DNA of 18,159 nucleotides from an uncultured Collinsella sp. Its GTDB lineage: Bacteria > Actinomycetota > Coriobacteriia > Coriobacteriales > Coriobacteriaceae. Both the position numbers and the translations under genes were made by a program. Numbering within the stretch: position 1 is the first letter of the stretch; every line of letters begins with the position of its first letter. Below the pieces are notes generated by a model. That model ran no database searches. It had not been told where the DNA came from and saw only the letters and a list, made by a program, of their open reading frames with translations. Location: positions 1 through 18,159 of the forward strand of contig CABQLI010000043.1 of NCBI GenBank assembly GCA_902464965.1. The letters run 5' to 3'. Below are positions 13,811 to 18,159 of the stretch, in pieces.

Positions 13811-13849
13811 AAAAGGCCCCGAGCAGTTTAATAAGCTGCTCAGGGCCTT
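13811..13849 (-). terminator. intrinsic terminator of the penicillin-binding protein gene
   Basis: On the minus strand AAGGCCC (from 13849) and CTGAGCAG pair with CTGCTC and GGGGCCTT, one mismatch apart, around a 9-base AT-rich loop (13827-13835). A TTTT run follows the downstream arm on that strand (13814-13811). It lies just past the PBP stop codon and faces the argR terminator, so the two convergent units are insulated from each other. Confidence 0.85.
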
Positions 13850-13871
13850 GCTGGCTTTAGTCGAGTACCTC

Positions 13872-16094
13872 TTAGCCGACCGTATCGTCAGGCGTGGGTG
13901 AGGGGTCGGGAGTGGGCGTAGGCGTAGGCGTGGGCGTGGGCGTGGGCGTGGGCGTAGGCGTGTTGCCATCGCCGCCGGTCGAACCACCAGTGGAGCCGCC
14001 CGTCGAGCCACCGGTCGTACCGGTGCCGCCGGTGGTGTCGCCGCCCGTGGTCTCGGTGGTCGTGGTCGTCGTGGTAGTCGTTGTGGTGGTTTCCCCTTCG
14101 TCCTCGTTCTCGTCCTTGTCGTCGTTCTCCGTCTTCTTGGTGTTGTTGGTGCCGTAGAACTTCCAGACGCTGTTGTTCTTGTAGGTGGGCGCGGTTCCGG
14201 TCGCAAACTCCTCGCGCTCGGTACCGGTCAGAACGGTGTTCATAAACCGCTTAAAGACAGGCAGGTTGGTGCTGTCGCCCAGCAGGTCCGTGCCGTATTT
14301 TTGGATGGGGATCTCGCCCGCGGAATAGCCGGTCCACAGGGCGCACGCCAGCTGCGGGGTATAGCCACAGAACCACAGGTTGGTGGTGTTGTCGGTGGTG
14401 CCCGTTTTGCCGGCATAGGGCTGGTTGACGCTCAGGGCGCCGGCAGCACCCGTACCGCCGCCCTGCATGACGCCGGACAGAACATCGGTGACCGCGGCGG
14501 CCTCGCCCTCGGTAAGCACCTGTGAGGGATTGTCCGTGTGCTGGTACAGCACCGAACCGGTACGAGAGTCAATCTCGGTGATGGCGATCGGCTGGCGATA
14601 GTAGCCGCCGTTGGCAAACGTCGCGTAGGCGGCGGCCATCTCGAGCGGCGAGATCGAGCCGGTGCCGAGCGTCATGACGGGAACGTCCTCGATGTTGTCC
14701 TTGGCGGGATCGATGCCGAGCTTTTTGACGAGCGAGATGATCTTGCTGTTGCCGACGGCTTCCGCCACCTGGATGTAGCCGGTGTTGGAGGAGTATGCCG
14801 TCGCCTGCTTAAGCGTGATGTTGCCATAGCTATGGTTGGCGTAGTTTTGGACCTCGGTCGTGGTGCCCTTGGCCTTGAGCGGCGAGTTGCAGTTGAGGGT
14901 GACGTTGGGGTTCATGCCGTTTTGGATGGCAGTTGCCAGCGTAAAGGCCTTAAAGGTGGAGCCGACGGGACGCTTGGCCGTGGCATGGTTTACGTGGTTC
15001 TCGTCGGCGTTGTAGTCGTAGCCGCCCACCATGCACTTGATGTAGCCGGTCTTGGGGTCGACGACGACCATGCCCATGTCCAGACCGTCGAGTGAGAGCG
15101 TGTCGAGCTGCTCGCGGACGGCATTCTCTGCCACCTGCTGCATCGTGGGGTCGATGGTGGTCTTGACGGTCAGGCCGCCCTTAAAGAGCACGTCGGTCGA
15201 GAACTCCTGCTCCAGCAGCTGCTTAACATAGGCGACAAAGTAGGGCTGCGAGTATACGTCGACGCCGCTGCCCGAAATCTCGGTCACGTTGAGGGTGATG
15301 GGCTCGGCCTGTGCGGCATCGTGCTCCTCCTGCGTAATGTGGCCCAGGCGCAACATGTTGTCGAGGACCTTGTTGCGACGGGACAGCGCTAGGTCGGGGT
15401 TGACCGTGGGGTCGTACTGCGAGGGCGAGTTGGGAAGGCCGATGAGCAGCGCGGCCTCGCTGAGGGTGAGGTCGGCGGCACTCTTGGACAGATAGGTCTC
15501 GGCTGCGGCCTCGATGCCGTAGGCGCCGTGGCCGTAGTAGATGGTGTTGAGGTACATCATGAGGATCTCGTCTTTGGAGTACATGTCCTCCATCTTGACG
15601 GCGATGTAGGCCTCGCGCACCTTACGCTCGATGGTCGAGTCGAACTGCTCCTCCTGCAGGATGGTGTTGCGCACCAGCTGCTGGGTGATAGTCGAGGCGC
15701 CTTCGTGTCCGCCGCCGAGGGTTGCCACCGCAGCACGCGCGATACCCCACAGGTCGATACCGCCGTGCTCGTAGAAGCGCTCGTCCTCGACGTCAACGGT
15801 GCCCTGCAGCACGTAGGGGGAGACCTCGTCCTTGGTGATGGACTTGCGGTTTTGCGTGTAGAAGCTCGCAATCTTGTTGCCGTTGCAGTCGACGATCTCG
15901 GTGGGCTCGCTCACCAGATACGCGTTGGCGTCGGTGTAGTCGGGCAGATCGGACAGCCAGCGGTTGACGTTGCCGACCATGCCGATGCCAAATGCCGCGC
16001 CCGCGATAAGCAAAAAGCCCAAAAACGAGAGCAGGATTATGGGCAGAGCGTGCGTCTTTGAACGGCTGCGTCCCTGTCGTTGGCGAGGACCCAT
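13872..16094 (-). CDS. class A penicillin-binding protein (transglycosylase/transpeptidase) with low-complexity tail
   Basis: This 740-residue bifunctional enzyme polymerises and crosslinks peptidoglycan outside the membrane. A short basic cytoplasmic start leads to one membrane segment (about 16-40). The GT51 glycosyltransferase domain follows: EDERFYEHGGID (103-114, catalytic E103), GASTITQQLVRN (132-143), RKVREAYIAVKME (157-169, second catalytic E161) and KDEILMMYLN (174-183). The transpeptidase domain has S379TFK, S435SN and K563TG. From about 655 the protein is low complexity: acidic stretch, 12 threonines (669-680), TGG/STGG repeats, then nine Thr-Pro pairs (712-729). The start at 16094 is fixed by GGAGGT 6 bases upstream. 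A longer frame from 16217 lacks such a site. It is transcribed divergently from the U32 gene. Confidence 0.93.
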   Translation of the reverse strand: MGPRQRQGRSRSKTHALPIILLSFLGFLLIAGAAFGIGMVGNVNRWLSDLPDYTDANAYLVSEPTEIVDCNGNKIASFYTQNRKSITKDEVSPYVLQGTVDVEDERFYEHGGIDLWGIARAAVATLGGGHEGASTITQQLVRNTILQEEQFDSTIERKVREAYIAVKMEDMYSKDEILMMYLNTIYYGHGAYGIEAAAETYLSKSAADLTLSEAALLIGLPNSPSQYDPTVNPDLALSRRNKVLDNMLRLGHITQEEHDAAQAEPITLNVTEISGSGVDVYSQPYFVAYVKQLLEQEFSTDVLFKGGLTVKTTIDPTMQQVAENAVREQLDTLSLDGLDMGMVVVDPKTGYIKCMVGGYDYNADENHVNHATAKRPVGSTFKAFTLATAIQNGMNPNVTLNCNSPLKAKGTTTEVQNYANHSYGNITLKQATAYSSNTGYIQVAEAVGNSKIISLVKKLGIDPAKDNIEDVPVMTLGTGSISPLEMAAAYATFANGGYYRQPIAITEIDSRTGSVLYQHTDNPSQVLTEGEAAAVTDVLSGVMQGGGTGAAGALSVNQPYAGKTGTTDNTTNLWFCGYTPQLACALWTGYSAGEIPIQKYGTDLLGDSTNLPVFKRFMNTVLTGTEREEFATGTAPTYKNNSVWKFYGTNNTKKTENDDKDENEDEGETTTTTTTTTTTTETTGGDTTGGTGTTGGSTGGSTGGSTGGDGNTPTPTPTPTPTPTPTPTPDPSPTPDDTVG
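13908..13961 (-). repeat. nine tandem 6-base units coding Thr-Pro in the PBP tail
   Basis: On the + strand the tract reads GGG or AGG alternating with CGT (once AGT), nine units of 6 bases, coding nine Thr-Pro pairs. Such tracts can change length by slippage in whole units without shifting the frame. The neighbouring 12-threonine tract (14055-14090) uses all four Thr codons. Confidence 0.85.
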
Positions 16095-16256
16095 ATATTG
16101 ACCTCCAGGTATGTCGTGCCGGACGGCGGACGTGCCGTCGGGGCAGGATGGACATAAGTTATTACACGATAAACCAAACGGGGCGCGCGAGGCCTCGTGT
16201 ATGCTGGAAGACGGCATTTTTCAGAGTGAATGCATACCTTGGTAAGGAGTTTTCCG
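16095..16256. promoter_or_regulatory. divergent intergenic region, PBP and U32 gene promoters
   Basis: This 162-base gap must hold promoters for both directions. TATGCT (16200-16205) is a possible -10 for the rightward gene, with no clear -35. For the leftward gene the AT-rich stretch 16150-16180 is the likely start region. An inverted repeat GACGGC (16122-16127) / GCCGTC (16134-16139) would lie in the PBP mRNA leader. No regulator site is recognised. Confidence 0.4.
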
Positions 16257-18159
16257 ATGGCGATTCGGGCGATGGGGCCGAGCGGACAATACGAGACTGG
16301 ATTGGACGTTGTCGGTGCGGCGCTGCCCGAGCTGCTGGCGCCGGCGGGCGGACTCGACCAGATGCTTGCGGCCATCGCCGCGGGTGCCGATGCCATCTAT
16401 GCGGGGTTGGGCGGCTTTAACGCCCGTGTGAGCGCCCATGGCTTTACGGATGACGAGTTTGCGCGCGGCTGCGCCGTGGCGCATGCCCATGGCGTGCGTG
16501 TGTACGTGACGCTCAACGTGTTCGTGTTTGACGATGAGTTGTCCGACGCGGTGGCGTTGGGAGCTCATGCACTGGAGCTGGGCGCCGATGCTCTGATTGT
16601 CGCCGATGCCGGGCTGGCTTGTGTACTGCGCACGGCGATTCCCGGGGTCGAGATTCACCTGTCCACGCAGGCGGGCGCTCATAGCGAAAGCGCCGTGCGG
16701 CTTGCCGCCGATGAGCTGGGGGTCGAGCGCGTGACGACGGCACGCGAGCTGACGGTCGACGAGATTGCGGCGCTATGTGCCACGGGCGTGCCCATCGAGG
16801 TATTCTGCCACGGTGCGATTTGCATCGGCTATTCGGGGGCGTGCGAGTTCTCGGCCCTGCGGCGTGGGCGCTCGGCGATGCGCGGCGACTGCACGCAGCC
16901 GTGCCGTCTGGCGTACGACCTGGTGGACGAGGCGGGGCAGAGCGTTGTCGCCGTCGAGGGAGATCGCCTGCTGTGTCCGCGCGACTATCTGGGTATTGCG
17001 CATCTGCCCGAGCTTGTAGATGCCGGCGTGGCGTCGCTCAAGATCGAGGGGCGCATGAAGAACCCCGATTACGTATTCAACGTGGTGCGGGTGTGGCGCC
17101 GGGCACTCGATATGCTGTGCGACGGCGCGTGGGACCCCGGTGCCGTGGAAGAGCTTTCGCGCGAGCTGGGAAGGTCGTTTAACCGTGGGTTTACCGATGC
17201 GTACCTGCGAGGACGTTCGGGCGCCGAGCTGATGAGCTTTGAGCGCGCAATTAACCAGGGCGTGCGCGTGGGACGCCTGGTGGCCGTTGGCCACGAGGAA
17301 GTGACCGTCGAGCTCGATGCCGCCGTGGCGGCGGGTGACAAGTTCGAGATTCGGTTCTATCCGGGTGCCGACGCGCGTCCCGATGTGCCCAAGCGCTGGC
17401 CGCAGGTGCCCTGCCCGGTGGATGCCGCAGCGGGGAAGCGCGTCGTCGTGCATTGCAAGCGTAAGGTGGACGCGGGCTGCGAGGTGTACCTGATTCGCAG
17501 CGCCGGCGTGTTGGGGCAAACGGCAACGGTGTTGGAGCGCATGCGGGCCGAGGCAGATGCGATTGCGCCCGTTGCGTGTGCCGTTGAGGTGCTGCCCTTT
17601 GAGGACGTTGCGGTGGATGGCGGCGCGTCGACGGAGTTGGTGGAGTGCGCGGCTCCCGCTCGCATGGTTTTTGCTTGGCAACTGATGGATGCCGACCCGC
17701 GCGGAGAACTCGATTTGTCCGACGCCGTTGTGGTGCTTGACGAGGTGTGCCGCACGGGTGACGCTGACCGGACCCGCTCACTGATACAGCGTGCCGGGCG
17801 CGTCGTCTGCCGCAACCTGGGACAGGTGGTGATCGCTCGCGAGCTGGGCGTGACGTTTGACGTGGCGGCGCCGGTGTTCTGCGCGAATCGGGCCACGCTT
17901 GCCTGGCTGCGCGGACTCGGTGCGGGGCGGGTGCACTTGCCGGCCGAGTTGCTCGGCAATGATGCGGAGCGTATTGCCGAACTGGCTGCTGAACCCGGCG
18001 TCTGGGGTCCGGTCGACGCCGACCGTCCCGAGCTTATGGTTTGCGAGCACTGCCTGCTGACCGCCGAGGGCGTCTGCGCTACCGATGCGACTGGACAGGT
18101 CCGTTGCCGCGACTGCTTGCGTCGTCGGCAGGTACGCTATCTGGTCGAGCGTGACGGTA
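16257..18159 (+). CDS. peptidase U32 family protein, likely RNA hydroxylation factor (3' end cut by window)
   Basis: The frame is open for 634 codons from ATG 16257 (ribosome binding site GGTAAGGAG at 16241-16249) to the window edge. The N-terminal barrel begins PELLAPAGGLDQMLAAIAAG (24-43). The U32 signature EVFCHGAICIGYSGACEFS is at 181-199, and MRGDCTQPCR follows at 208-217. Cysteines 189, 196, 212 and 216 are likely iron-sulfur ligands. SLKIEGRMKNPDYV begins at about 260. Relatives TrhP and RlhA of E. coli help hydroxylate tRNA and 23S rRNA using prephenate. Others are annotated collagenase-like proteases. The long second half resembles the larger U32 proteins. Near the edge lies a CxxC-x7-C-x9-CxxC cluster (596-620), which could bind metal. 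Substrate and exact subgroup cannot be told from the sequence alone. Confidence 0.88.
   Translation, partial: MAIRAMGPSGQYETGLDVVGAALPELLAPAGGLDQMLAAIAAGADAIYAGLGGFNARVSAHGFTDDEFARGCAVAHAHGVRVYVTLNVFVFDDELSDAVALGAHALELGADALIVADAGLACVLRTAIPGVEIHLSTQAGAHSESAVRLAADELGVERVTTARELTVDEIAALCATGVPIEVFCHGAICIGYSGACEFSALRRGRSAMRGDCTQPCRLAYDLVDEAGQSVVAVEGDRLLCPRDYLGIAHLPELVDAGVASLKIEGRMKNPDYVFNVVRVWRRALDMLCDGAWDPGAVEELSRELGRSFNRGFTDAYLRGRSGAELMSFERAINQGVRVGRLVAVGHEEVTVELDAAVAAGDKFEIRFYPGADARPDVPKRWPQVPCPVDAAAGKRVVVHCKRKVDAGCEVYLIRSAGVLGQTATVLERMRAEADAIAPVACAVEVLPFEDVAVDGGASTELVECAAPARMVFAWQLMDADPRGELDLSDAVVVLDEVCRTGDADRTRSLIQRAGRVVCRNLGQVVIARELGVTFDVAAPVFCANRATLAWLRGLGAGRVHLPAELLGNDAERIAELAAEPGVWGPVDADRPELMVCEHCLLTAEGVCATDATGQVRCRDCLRRRQVRYLVERDG

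Noticed and set aside
13908..13965. Tandem short repeats that could suggest a CRISPR array
   Set aside because: The units are 6 bases long with no spacers and translate in frame to Thr-Pro pairs at the PBP C-terminus.
14538..15095. 185-codon plus-strand frame opposite the PBP gene
   Set aside because: It lies wholly inside the certain PBP reading frame on the other strand. Its Gly/Val/Asp composition is what the antisense of this gene gives.
16095..16217. Longer start for the PBP giving 41 extra N-terminal residues
   Set aside because: The extension is not like PBP N-termini, would place cysteines and charged residues ahead of the normal basic start, and lacks a ribosome binding site. The start at 16094 has a perfect GGAGGT.
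16773..17681. 302-codon minus-strand frame opposite the U32 gene
   Set aside because: Antisense of a gene with clear U32 motifs. It is rich in His, Arg and Ala without a recognisable domain.

Overview
The window is 18.2 kb of moderately GC-rich bacterial DNA, mostly housekeeping. Gene order, codon choice (strong preference for C/G in the third position of ribosomal genes), a Cys4 zinc S14, a zinc L36, a zinc-LID adenylate kinase and the order secY-adk-map-infA-rpmJ-rpsM-rpsK-rpsD-rpoA-rplQ all fit a Gram-positive bacterium. A gut coriobacterium such as Collinsella (Actinomycetota) is my best guess. That placement is inference from general likeness and was not tested by a search.

Layout, left to right. 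Positions 1-963 hold the 3' part of an XdhC/CoxI-family gene (molybdenum hydroxylase maturation). A 311-base gap follows, with a large near-perfect palindrome and a candidate promoter. Positions 1275-7516 carry the spc-type ribosomal/secretion operon: rplE, rpsZ, rpsH, rplF, rplR, rpsE, rpmD, rplO, secY, adk, map. Positions 7621-10999 carry the alpha-type operon: infA, rpmJ, rpsM, rpsK, rpsD, rpoA, rplQ. It has its own candidate promoter and ends at a strong terminator with a TTCG loop. Next come truA, an atypical GT2-like glycosyltransferase and argR, the last ending at a second terminator. On the minus strand lies a class A penicillin-binding protein with a long low-complexity Thr/Gly/Ser/Pro tail and its own terminator facing argR. 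Divergent from it, a U32-family protein runs off the right edge.

How the genes work together. The central 10 kb builds ribosomal subunits (L5, L6, L15, L17, L18, L30, L36, S4, S5, S8, S11, S13, S14), the translocon pore SecY, the nucleotide kinase Adk, methionine aminopeptidase, IF-1 and the RNA polymerase alpha subunit. This is the standard growth-rate-linked cluster. TruA (tRNA pseudouridylation) extends the translation theme, and the U32 protein may do so too if it is an RNA hydroxylation factor. ArgR and the cell-wall synthase are separate functions.

The most notable points are the break in the usual S10-spc linkage (rplE follows xdhC rather than rplX), the 67-base palindrome at that junction, several intercistronic hairpins inside the ribosomal operons, the short zinc LID of Adk, the glycosyltransferase with an atypical DXD site, and the PBP tail. 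I found no CRISPR array, prophage, insertion sequence, tRNA or rRNA, and no convincing new multigene system.
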